Assembly (NCBI GenBank): GCA_001899315.1
Contig: MOYA01000003.1
Coordinates: 334,369-398,368, forward strand
Source: Candidatus Obscuribacter phosphatis
GTDB lineage: Bacteria > Cyanobacteriota > Vampirovibrionia > Obscuribacterales > Obscuribacteraceae
DNA length: 64,000 nucleotides
Direction of reading: 5' to 3'
Position numbers and translations under genes: made by a program. The notes beneath the pieces were generated by a model. That model did no database searches and was not told where the DNA came from. It saw nothing but the letters and a program-made list of their open reading frames with translations. Shown in pieces: positions 1-6,915 of this stretch. The first letter of the stretch is position 1; each line of letters begins with the position of its first letter.

Positions 1-687
1 GGCTATCTTGGTGAGCATCTCGGTGGTATAGCCGACATAGTTAAAATCGCGAGTGGCTTTGATATTGCCCAAATCGAGGCTGCCGTCGCCTCTAAGCAGT
101 TGGACAATGATAGAAGGAATCACGGCACGCAAAGACTGACGAGGTCCAAAAGTATTGAAAGGTCTAGCCACGGTCACAGGTGTATGGAAAGCATAATAGA
201 AAGACAGGGCAATCTGGTCGGCGCCAATCTTAGAAGCAGAGTAGGGAGACTGTCCTTTCAATGGATGCTTTTCATCGATGGGGACATATTGAGCCGTACC
301 ATAAACTTCGCTGGTAGACATTTGAATAACGCGTACATTGCCGTTTTCTCTAGCGGCATGCACCACATTTAGTGCGCCGCTGATATTAGTCTCAACATAA
401 GAATTGGGAGCATGGTAAGAATAAGGAATAGCGATCAAAGCAGCCAGATTGTAGACAACCGCTACATCTTTCATGCTCTCTTTGACATAGAAAGAATCTC
501 TGATATCGCCGTCAAAAAATTCAATCTCAGAAGCAATCTCTGTCGGCACAGTGTCAAGCCAGCCGCGGCGTCCAGCACTGTTATAACGCACCAGAGCCTT
601 GACCGAATGACCATCGCGAACTAGCCTTTCTGCCAGATGCGAGCCGATAAAGCCGGCCGCCCCGGTAACAAGGACTTTCTTTGACAT
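1..687 (-). CDS. legB: NAD-dependent sugar-nucleotide 4,6-dehydratase, LegB-like (3' end outside window)
   Basis: Extended short-chain dehydrogenase. Only the first 229 codons lie in the window; the gene runs off the left edge. The N-terminus MSKKVLVTGAAGFIGSHLAE carries the Rossmann GxxGFIG motif. An STSEVYG segment and the YSASK (YxxxK) catalytic pair near residue 150 follow, then ARPFNTFGPRQ. The segments GWLDTVP, GDIRD, LAALIAIPYSYHAP and SPYSASKIGADQ match what I know of LegB (GDP-GlcNAc 4,6-dehydratase of legionaminic acid synthesis) better than RfbB or Gmd. The ATG at 687 is preceded on the minus strand by a GGAGACAGAGG purine run. The divergent neighbour is a NeuD/PglD-like acyltransferase, which suggests a nonulosonic acid or N-acylated amino-sugar pathway continuing to the left. 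The exact substrate is inferred. Confidence 0.85.
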   Translation of the reverse strand, partial: MSKKVLVTGAAGFIGSHLAERLVRDGHSVKALVRYNSAGRRGWLDTVPTEIASEIEFFDGDIRDSFYVKESMKDVAVVYNLAALIAIPYSYHAPNSYVETNISGALNVVHAARENGNVRVIQMSTSEVYGTAQYVPIDEKHPLKGQSPYSASKIGADQIALSFYYAFHTPVTVARPFNTFGPRQSLRAVIPSIIVQLLRGDGSLDLGNIKATRDFNYVGYTTEMLTKIA

Positions 688-782
688 CCTCTGTCTCCTT
701 AGCAAGCATGCAGATCATACAAGAGAACCAACAGGAACTGAAGCTCAGGGTAAAATCTAGTGACGATTTAGAGAGTGGTTCG

Positions 783-1382
783 ATGAAGATATACATTGCC
801 GGTGCCGGTGGTCATGCCAAAGTAGTTACAGCCGCCGCCCAAAGCCAGGGGCTGGAAGTAGAAGCTTATCTGGATGATGCTAAAGCAGGCACAACCCTGC
901 TGGGGCGCCCGGTGCTAAGAGAAGATGGACCCTTGAACCCGGAGATTGCTTTTGTTGTTGCCATAGGCAATAACAAAGTGCGAGAGACCTGCTTTAAGAG
1001 ACTTTTGCATAGGGGCTTGCAAGCTATCTTGGTAAAGCACGAAAGAGCGATCATCGACGGCGCCACATGCGATCTAGGCAGCCAAATAATCGCCGGTGCC
1101 ATTCTCAACCAAGATGCGAGAGTGGGGCGCAACTGCATTATCAATAGCGGCGCCATAGTGGAACATGACTGCCAGGTTGGGGACCATTGCCATGTTGCAC
1201 CAGGGGCAATCATGGGCGGGGGCAGCAGCTTGGGCGAAGGCAGCCTGCTTGGTCTGGGCGCAGTCTTGCTGCCCGGCGTCAAAATCGGGCAAAACGTTAC
1301 TATAGGCGCCGGCTCTGTGGTTATCAAGGACGTTGAAAGCGGCGCTAGAGTGGCCGGAGCGCCAGCGAGAAATCTTACATAA
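783..1382 (+). CDS. NeuD/PglD-like sugar O/N-acyltransferase
   Basis: This 199-residue protein starts MKIYIAGAGGHAKVV, the N-terminal nucleotide-sugar-binding Rossmann motif of the NeuD/PglD/PerB family. A left-handed beta-helix of hexapeptide repeats follows from about residue 90. Acetyl-CoA-dependent acylation would use the conserved His of VEHDC, here His128. The C-terminus VAGAPARNL is typical of the family. An upstream in-frame TTG at 681 would add 34 residues unlike the family, so I chose the ATG at 783. It diverges from the LegB-like gene with 95 bp between, fitting joint action on a modified amino sugar such as legionaminic acid or bacillosamine. The acceptor and regulation cannot be told from sequence. 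Confidence 0.85.
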   Translation: MKIYIAGAGGHAKVVTAAAQSQGLEVEAYLDDAKAGTTLLGRPVLREDGPLNPEIAFVVAIGNNKVRETCFKRLLHRGLQAILVKHERAIIDGATCDLGSQIIAGAILNQDARVGRNCIINSGAIVEHDCQVGDHCHVAPGAIMGGGSSLGEGSLLGLGAVLLPGVKIGQNVTIGAGSVVIKDVESGARVAGAPARNLT

Positions 1383-1496
1383 CTCTTAATTTGCTTGGCT
1401 TGCCGGGGATTCTTTAACCAGCCTTAACCTGAGCAAAGGCAGAATCAAAATGTTGTCAAGCGTCGTTTTCTTCAAAAGCAAAAGCGGTAATGAACA

Positions 1497-2486
1497 ATGC
1501 AAAACAAACAAACCAGGCTCAGGGTTCTCTGCTTAGCCTTTCTTGCACCGTTTTATCTATTTGGCCTATTGGTTTGTTTCTGCGCTTTGGCTGAGAGCGC
1601 AGCTGCAGAAGAAGTGAAAGACTTCACCGTCATCGCCACTCTCGATAAAGAGGGAACACTGGCAGTAGAAGAAACTATCAGAGTCAATTTCACCGAACCG
1701 GACAAACACGGACTGCTGAGAAAAATTCCGCTAGATTTTGCGTCAAACGCCGCCAACCTAAGCATTCAAGCCGTGCAGTGCCCGCCCGGCATAGATGCTG
1801 AGTTTCAAAAGAGCGAGCTGAATAAGTCCTACCAAATCAAAATAGGCAATAAATACAAGAAAGTGAGCGGCAACAAGGCTTATTTCATTAAGTACACCCT
1901 GGCTAACATTTTCGACAAAACAGGCAAGACCAACTGGTCGCCCAACGGCAAAAACTGGCAGATGCCTATTGATCATATGACTGTGAAAATCAAAAGCGAG
2001 GGAACCTCTGTACCCATAATCGCTCCGGTCTCTAGTCACAATTCACAGCCAAAGACAGCTGCGCAAAAACAAAAGGGCAGTGTCACTTTTGAAACCGGAC
2101 GGCTTGAGCCTGGGCAAGCCCTGCGGCTCAGCCTTACAGGAATTCCACAAAAAGACGGCTACAAGAAATCGTCGACCGTTGTTAATAACAACGACACTAT
2201 CTGGGGCTTAGCCTTCATTGTAATTGTCACAGTTTTCTTGTGCGCAGCGCTCAGAAACATGACTCGCCCCAGAAATTATGGCACCGGTTACAACAATAAC
2301 AATTCATATTCAAACTATAACTCAAGCTACGATTCGTACTCAAACTACAATTCTTATTCTGACTATGACTCATCAGACTGGTCTAGTTCATCAGGCTCAT
2401 CAGGCTGGTCAAGTTCAGATTCGTCCAGTTCATCCGATTCTTCCAGCTCAGATAGCGGCTCAAGCGGTGGCGGCGATAGCTGGTAA
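1497..2486 (+). CDS. DUF2207-like exported membrane protein with Ser/Tyr/Asn-rich tail
   Basis: This 329-residue protein has an N-terminal signal peptide or membrane anchor (about residues 8-36). A beta-rich region then resembles the N-terminal DUF2207 domain: KDFTVIATLDKEGTLAVEET and HGLLRKIPL. A second membrane segment lies near residues 235-252 (GLAFIVIVTVFLCAAL). The last 75 residues are low-complexity repeats of Tyr/Asn/Ser and then Ser/Gly, ending GSSGGGDSW; Gly/Ser-rich ends of this sort are common in DUF2207 and TPM proteins. It is shorter than typical DUF2207 proteins, which have a longer cytosolic C-terminal region. The function of the family is unknown. No operon partner is evident. 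Confidence 0.75.
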   Translation: MQNKQTRLRVLCLAFLAPFYLFGLLVCFCALAESAAAEEVKDFTVIATLDKEGTLAVEETIRVNFTEPDKHGLLRKIPLDFASNAANLSIQAVQCPPGIDAEFQKSELNKSYQIKIGNKYKKVSGNKAYFIKYTLANIFDKTGKTNWSPNGKNWQMPIDHMTVKIKSEGTSVPIIAPVSSHNSQPKTAAQKQKGSVTFETGRLEPGQALRLSLTGIPQKDGYKKSSTVVNNNDTIWGLAFIVIVTVFLCAALRNMTRPRNYGTGYNNNNSYSNYNSSYDSYSNYNSYSDYDSSDWSSSSGSSGWSSSDSSSSSDSSSSDSGSSGGGDSW

Positions 2487-2542
2487 CTAACTGCCACCAA
2501 TCCCACTTAGCTTAGAGAGGCAGCACCGAATCAAGCAGCGGC

Positions 2543-2860
2543 TCAGCGAGAAAGCGACTGCGCTGTATCAAGTATGGAAAAGACCGCGATAGCGAGCAAA
2601 TTAATGGCTATAAGTAACAATAGTGTCCGCTTCTGGACCAAGAATGATCGATTGAAGCCTAAATGCTTGATCATCAAGAGAACACATATCAACACCAGAA
2701 GACTTATGTTGATTCCAAAGAACTCCCACGGAAGAACCTTTGGATAAGCCAAGTAAAGACACCATGAAAAGCCTAAAGCCAAAAGAAAATACATGCTGGC
2801 TCTGAAATCATCTCTCATCGTATGTCTCACGGTCAAACTATCCCCTTCTGGCTCAGGCAC
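2543..2860 (-). CDS. Small three-helix membrane protein, unknown function
   Basis: A 105-residue hydrophobic protein. Three probable transmembrane helices lie around residues 22-40 (MYFLLALGFSWCLYLAYP), 47-64 (FGINISLLVLICVLLMI) and 77-97 (KRTLLLLIAINLLAIAVFSI). An internal ATG (MRDDFRASMYF, at 2818) is an equally good start. I do not recognise the family. It stands alone, 267 bp downstream of the amidase gene on the same strand, with a stretch of competing inverted repeats in between (2945-3010). The hydrophobic pattern and the lack of a competing gene support it as real; the function is unknown. Confidence 0.55.
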   Translation of the reverse strand: MPEPEGDSLTVRHTMRDDFRASMYFLLALGFSWCLYLAYPKVLPWEFFGINISLLVLICVLLMIKHLGFNRSFLVQKRTLLLLIAINLLAIAVFSILDTAQSLSR

Positions 2861-2944
2861 TTCCCAGCACGCTTTCAGATGAAGGTCTGCATAAAATCAT
2901 ATTCCTTCCGCAGACTTTCGCCTAGCTGAACCAGATGATATTTA

Positions 2945-3010
2945 GTCCTAATTGGGATTTCAGAAAGCTTTGGAACCCTAATCTTATGGGTCGCCATGAG
3001 AGATTAGGAC
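2945..3010 (-). promoter_or_regulatory. Mutually exclusive inverted repeats upstream of the small membrane protein
   Basis: Read as minus-strand RNA, the segment GUCCUAAUCU (3010-3001) can pair with AGAUUAGG (2984-2977), an 8-bp stem with an inner CAUGG/CCAUA-type match. Alternatively it can pair with AUUAGGAC (2952-2945), also 8 bp. The two pairings exclude each other. The element sits 85-150 nt before the start codon at 2860. It looks like a leader switch, but there is no U-run and no known riboswitch core that I recognise. It may simply be untranslated sequence after the amidase gene. Confidence 0.3.
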
Positions 3011-3127
3011 CGCCCTTTCAGGCACCTTAAAAAAGCGACGCGCGGATCTCGCATCATCATCGCTAAGCGCTAAGAATGACTCAAAGGACATGCAGCGAAA
3101 ACTTGCCACCACCCATTAACCAAGAGC

Positions 3128-4366
3128 CTAACAACTCAATCCAATACTCTCGACCAAGCGACAAAGTGCAAGATCACACCCCGGCAAAGCAAGCAAGCCG
3201 ATAGGAAAATCAAGGTGCCCGAGAACGAGTTCGGGAAAGCCGAGGAAAGAGCCGGGAGCATTGAGCAGAAGATTCTTGCGACGATTATCGCCCAGCTCGC
3301 TGTCAGAGGCGCTCAGCAAGGGCGGCAAATCACACACCACTGGTAATACCAGCACTGTAATGCAAGGCAAGCCCTTGCTCGGCGTCTCTTGCATGCCTTC
3401 CGCCTGCAACCAAGCTACGGTCTCACTAATGATAGCTTCTCGTCTTGCTTGTCCTTCTCTATACTGCGTCTCTGTGACTGAGGCACCGGCAAGCAGGCGC
3501 TCGGCTATAGCCGGCGAAAGCGCAGGCTTATTTTCGCTATACCACTGCCCGTAGTGGCGCCAAGCTTCATAGCCGCGCATTACCGCAAACAAATCGACCA
3601 TCTCTTCTAAATCATAAGGAGGCTCCACCGACTTAAGACCATCAAAAACGCCGATAAGCGAATGATCAAAACGTTCTTGATTGGCTCTATCTAAGACTCG
3701 GCGAGCCGAGGCATCAACCAAAACGGTAAGCTCATTACCAAAAGACTTACCAAAAGCCTTATCAGATACTTCATCAACTTCGCACTTTGAGCTCTCGCCC
3801 AACAAAACAGAAAGCACTCGCGTCAAAACTTGAGCTTGACGGGCGAAAACACCGACAGCGTCAAAAGTTTCACCTAAAGGCAAAATCCCGTCCTTACTGA
3901 GAAGCCCATGACTGCTGCGCAAGCCATAGATTCCGCAATAGGCAGCCGGTACACGCACAGAGCCGGCTGTATCGGTGCCCAGAGCAAAATCGGTAAAACC
4001 AGAGGCTACCACAGAGGCTGAACCACTAGAAGATCCGCCGGGAATTCGCTCAGGATAGCGCGGATTAAGCGGAGTACCATAAAAAGAGTTTATGCCATCC
4101 ATACTGAGAGTGAGCTCGTCGCAGATAGTTGTGCCGACCAATTCGGCTGCCGCATCAAGCACTTTCTGCACGCAATCGGCATGGGCTGGCGCCGGCTGCC
4201 TAGAAGCAGCCCAAGAAGGCGAACCAAAACCGGCAATCAAGCCATTCACTGCCATGTTGTCTTTGACTGCAAAAGTCAAATCACGCAGTGGTCCATCGGC
4301 AGCTGTCTTGACCTTAAGCCTTTGCACAAAGCCGTCGCTTCTTTCACCATCTATATAGGTCGGCAT
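3128..4366 (-). CDS. Amidase-signature family hydrolase
   Basis: A 412-residue amidase-signature enzyme that would hydrolyse an amide using a Ser-cis-Ser-Lys triad. The residues are visible: Lys35 in FAVKDNM, cis-Ser112 in PGGSSSGSA and nucleophile Ser136 in DTAGSVR. The 24-residue serine spacing is the usual one. The length is nearer to the short plant/bacterial AMI1-type amidases than to GatA (about 480), and no gatB or gatC is nearby, so a tRNA-dependent amidotransferase role is unlikely. The substrate is unknown. The gene diverges from the arginine operon, with its start only about 40 bp from the operon's promoter-like sequence. Nothing in the sequence shows whether the two are linked in function. 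Confidence 0.88.
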   Translation of the reverse strand: MPTYIDGERSDGFVQRLKVKTAADGPLRDLTFAVKDNMAVNGLIAGFGSPSWAASRQPAPAHADCVQKVLDAAAELVGTTICDELTLSMDGINSFYGTPLNPRYPERIPGGSSSGSASVVASGFTDFALGTDTAGSVRVPAAYCGIYGLRSSHGLLSKDGILPLGETFDAVGVFARQAQVLTRVLSVLLGESSKCEVDEVSDKAFGKSFGNELTVLVDASARRVLDRANQERFDHSLIGVFDGLKSVEPPYDLEEMVDLFAVMRGYEAWRHYGQWYSENKPALSPAIAERLLAGASVTETQYREGQARREAIISETVAWLQAEGMQETPSKGLPCITVLVLPVVCDLPPLLSASDSELGDNRRKNLLLNAPGSFLGFPELVLGHLDFPIGLLALPGCDLALCRLVESIGLSC

Positions 4367-4405
4367 AAATATTTGGCTGAGCCCGCAATAATTCGTTTTA
4401 CTTTA

Positions 4406-4434
4406 TTGACACAAAATCTCTTTGCCATTTTACT
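4406..4434 (+). promoter_or_regulatory. Probable sigma-70-type promoter of the arg operon
   Basis: A perfect TTGACA (4406-4411) is followed after 17 bp by TTTACT (4429-4434), a 4/6 match to TATAAT. A start site about seven bases downstream would fall at or beside the A of the leader-peptide ATG (4441), so the leader might be translated from a nearly leaderless message. The -10 box is weak, and a start a few bases away cannot be excluded. Confidence 0.5.
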
Positions 4435-4440
4435 AAGCTT

Positions 4441-4491
4441 ATGCTGAAAACAGTTAATACCGTTAGCCGTCGTCGCCGCGAGTTCAATTGA
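4441..4491 (+). CDS. Arginine-rich leader peptide of the arg operon attenuator
   Basis: A 16-codon ORF, MLKTVNTVSRRRREFN, ending in TGA. Codons 10-13 are four successive arginine codons (CGT CGT CGC CGC, 4468-4479). It lies between a promoter-like sequence and an intrinsic terminator, 103 bp before the argF start. Runs of the regulated amino acid in a short leader ORF ahead of a terminator are the hallmark of ribosome-mediated transcription attenuation, as known for his, leu, trp and thr operons. A ribosome stalling on the Arg codons when charged tRNA-Arg is scarce would be the sensor. No strong Shine-Dalgarno is seen upstream (only CTAAG), so initiation may be leaderless or weak. Sequence alone cannot show translation, but the placement and composition are hard to explain otherwise. 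Confidence 0.82.
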   Translation: MLKTVNTVSRRRREFN

Positions 4492-4492
4492 A

Positions 4493-4536
4493 CCCGAGGG
4501 ATTAGCGGCTTGCAGCAAGATCATTAAATCCCCGGG
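4493..4536 (+). promoter_or_regulatory. Candidate antiterminator of the arg leader
   Basis: CCCGAGGGATT (4493-4503) can pair with AATCCCCGGG (4527-4536): ten base pairs with one bulged A at 4497. This would sequester the whole 5' arm of the terminator. The upstream arm begins one base after the leader-peptide stop codon. A ribosome at the stop would cover it and let the terminator form, whereas a ribosome stalled on the Arg codons leaves it free. GCCGC inside the Arg codons (4475-4479) can also pair with GCGGC (4505-4509), a possible competing 1:2 stem. The pairings were read by eye; no folding energy was computed. Confidence 0.68.
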
Positions 4537-4555
4537 TGCACCGGGGATTTTTTTT
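4526..4555 (+). terminator. Intrinsic terminator (attenuator) before argF
   Basis: A perfect 10-bp stem, AAATCCCCGG (4526-4535) with CCGGGGATTT (4541-4550), has a 5-base loop GTGCA. Eight T residues (4548-4555) overlap the stem end. This is a strong rho-independent terminator. It lies upstream of, not after, a gene, 39 bp before the argF ATG, so it must be read through for argFGH to be expressed. Confidence 0.9.
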
Positions 4556-4594
4556 AGTTCAAATAATTTTGTAGTTCAAAACAAGGAACAAAGA

Positions 4595-5626
4595 ATGGAC
4601 CTAACAGCAGAAATAACCAAGTTTGACGGCAGTAAGCTCAACGCCAACAAGCCTCAGCGTATGGCTAAGCCGGACGGTCCATCAGCTCTTGAATATGTAC
4701 TTTATGAGCAGAGCCTACGCGGCAAAGACATTATCGGCATCGAGCATCTCAATGCCCAAGAGCTGATGCTCATTTTAGACCTGGCGGCAAAACTAAAGGC
4801 CAATAAATTCGACGAGACTCAGACTCTCTTTAGCAAGGGGCAAACCCTGGCTATGCTCTTTGAGAAACCCTCACTACGCACCAGAGTAACCTTTGAAGCC
4901 GGTATGACGCAATTGGGCGGACATGCCATTTATCTAGAAGGAAAACTGGGCGAACGCGAAGCTATCAATGATATCGGCAAAAATCTTGAGCGCTGGGTAG
5001 ACGCAGCCATGGCCCGCACTTTTGCCCACGAGACAGTTATTGCCCTGGCCGCCAATGCCAATATACCGGTAATTAACGGGCTTTCCGACAAAGAGCATCC
5101 CTGCCAAGCCTTGGCTGACTTTCAGACAATTATTGAGCACAAAGGCAAACTCAAGGGCATAAAACTTGCCTATGTGGGCGACTCAAACAATGTTTCCAAC
5201 TCACTGCTCTTTACTGCAGCCACTCTCGGTACCGACTTTGCCATGGCTTGCCCTCACAAATATGAACCGCAAGCCTCGGTTTGGATGAAAGCCCTAGAGT
5301 TGGCCGGAAAGTCTGGAGCCAAGCTCAGCTTGACCGCAGACCCGGCGGCGGCGGTAGCTGATGCCGATGCAGTCTATACCGATGTTTGGACTTCGATGGG
5401 GCAAGAAGCAGAGGCTAAAGAGAGAGAAAACATCTTTGCCCCTTATCAGCTTAATAGCGCCCTGCTAAAAAAGGCAAAGCCCGACCACATCGTTATGCAC
5501 TGCCTGCCCGCCCACCGCGGCTTAGAGATCACCGACGAAGTCATCGATGGACCAAACTCGGTTGTTTTTGATCAAGCAGAAAACCGCTTGCATGCTCAGA
5601 AAGCCATTATGGCTCTGATTATGTAA
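4595..5626 (+). CDS. argF: Ornithine carbamoyltransferase
   Basis: Catalyses carbamoyl phosphate plus ornithine to citrulline in cytosolic arginine synthesis. The 343-residue protein shows KPSLRTR (residues 91-97) for carbamoyl phosphate, HPCQALADFQ (168-177), DVWTSMGQE (263-271) for ornithine and the catalytic-Cys motif MHCLPAHRG (301-309). The first 40 residues are an extension relative to most OTCases, which start near LRGKD. AAGGA at 4583-4587 sits well before the ATG at 4595, so I kept this start. It is the first structural gene after the leader peptide and attenuator, and is followed by argG (68 bp) and argH. The order argF-argG-argH covers the last three steps from ornithine to arginine. 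Confidence 0.95.
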   Translation: MDLTAEITKFDGSKLNANKPQRMAKPDGPSALEYVLYEQSLRGKDIIGIEHLNAQELMLILDLAAKLKANKFDETQTLFSKGQTLAMLFEKPSLRTRVTFEAGMTQLGGHAIYLEGKLGEREAINDIGKNLERWVDAAMARTFAHETVIALAANANIPVINGLSDKEHPCQALADFQTIIEHKGKLKGIKLAYVGDSNNVSNSLLFTAATLGTDFAMACPHKYEPQASVWMKALELAGKSGAKLSLTADPAAAVADADAVYTDVWTSMGQEAEAKERENIFAPYQLNSALLKKAKPDHIVMHCLPAHRGLEITDEVIDGPNSVVFDQAENRLHAQKAIMALIM

Positions 5627-5694
5627 ATCACTAATACAAGAAATTCAATTCACATCACGTCAGTCAAATCTGCACTTTGAGCGAGGTCAAACAA

Positions 5695-6915
5695 ATGAAA
5701 AAAATTCTTCTAGCATACAGCGGCGGTCTTGATACTAGCTGCATTCTCACCTGGCTCAAAGAAAAATATCAAGTGCCGATCGTGGCTTATCTAGCCGATG
5801 TCGGTCAAGAAGAAGACTTTGACAAAGTAATTGAGAAAGCCCATAAAACAGGGGCTGAAAAATGCATTATTGATGATCTAAAAGCCGACTTCGCCCAAAA
5901 CTTCATTTTTCCCTCAATCAAAGCCAATGCCGTCTATGAGCTGGTTTATCTAATGGGCACCTCGCTGGCCCGCCCTTGCATCGCTAAAGGTATGGTGGAA
6001 GCGGCTCTTAGAGAAGGCTGCGACACAATCGCCCACGGTGCCACAGGTAAAGGCAACGATCAAGTGCGTTTTGAACTGGCAATCAAGAGCCTTGCCCCTC
6101 AGTTAAATGTTATCGCCCCCTGGCGTGAATGGGAATTTCAAGGCAGAAGCGATCTTTTTGCATATGCAGAAAAACACGGCATTCCCTTGCCTGTGACCAA
6201 AGACAAACCCTATTCTATAGACGCCAACCTTATGCATATTAGCTATGAAGGCGGCATACTTGAAGACCCCTGGGCGGAAGCGCCTGAAGACATCTATATG
6301 TGGACCACAAATCCGGAAGAAGCGCCGGACAAGCCTGAGTTTGTCGAGATAGAATTTGCCGCCGGCTGCCCTGTAGCGATAAACGGCGAAAAACTTGAGC
6401 CTGCCAAATTGGTGGCCAAAGCCAATGAAATTGCCGCCGCCCACGGCGTCGGTCGTATCGATTTGGTGGAGAACCGCTATATCGGCATCAAGTCTAGAGG
6501 TGTCTATGAGACACCTGGCGTGACTATTCTTATGCAAGCCCACCAGGCTGTCGAGTCGCTGACCCTAGATAAAGAAGTTGCCCATCTAAAGGCGAGCCTG
6601 ATAGGCAAGATAGCCGAATTAACTTATAACGGCTATTGGTTTGCACCAGAGACCAAACTTTTGCATAACCTCATCGAAGAATCACAAGCGACAGTGAGCG
6701 GTATAGCCAAGCTGAAACTCTATAAAGGTCACTCGATGGTGGTGGCAAGAAAATCAGAACAGTCTCTCTACAGCGAGAAAATGACGAGCTTCGAAAATAT
6801 GAGCAGCTTCAACCCTGCCGATTCGGGTGGCTTCATCAATATCAGCGGACTGAGACTTTCCACCTGGAGCATGAAAAATGGAAGTATTAAGAAAAGCCTT
6901 CAGCCAAAAGCTTGA
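5695..6915 (+). CDS. argG: Argininosuccinate synthase
   Basis: Ligates citrulline and aspartate with ATP to give argininosuccinate. The N-terminus KKILLAYSGGLDTSCI is the PP-loop ATP-pyrophosphatase signature (SGGLDTS). GATGKGNDQVRFE and the aspartate/citrulline-binding segments such as DANLMHISYEGG are also present. At 406 residues it is the family's normal length. A TTG 18 bp upstream (5677) is in frame, but GCGAGG at 5681-5686 is correctly spaced for the ATG at 5695. Its last 38 bp overlap the start of argH in another frame, implying translational coupling. It is under the same leader attenuator as argF. Confidence 0.95.
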   Translation: MKKILLAYSGGLDTSCILTWLKEKYQVPIVAYLADVGQEEDFDKVIEKAHKTGAEKCIIDDLKADFAQNFIFPSIKANAVYELVYLMGTSLARPCIAKGMVEAALREGCDTIAHGATGKGNDQVRFELAIKSLAPQLNVIAPWREWEFQGRSDLFAYAEKHGIPLPVTKDKPYSIDANLMHISYEGGILEDPWAEAPEDIYMWTTNPEEAPDKPEFVEIEFAAGCPVAINGEKLEPAKLVAKANEIAAAHGVGRIDLVENRYIGIKSRGVYETPGVTILMQAHQAVESLTLDKEVAHLKASLIGKIAELTYNGYWFAPETKLLHNLIEESQATVSGIAKLKLYKGHSMVVARKSEQSLYSEKMTSFENMSSFNPADSGGFINISGLRLSTWSMKNGSIKKSLQPKA

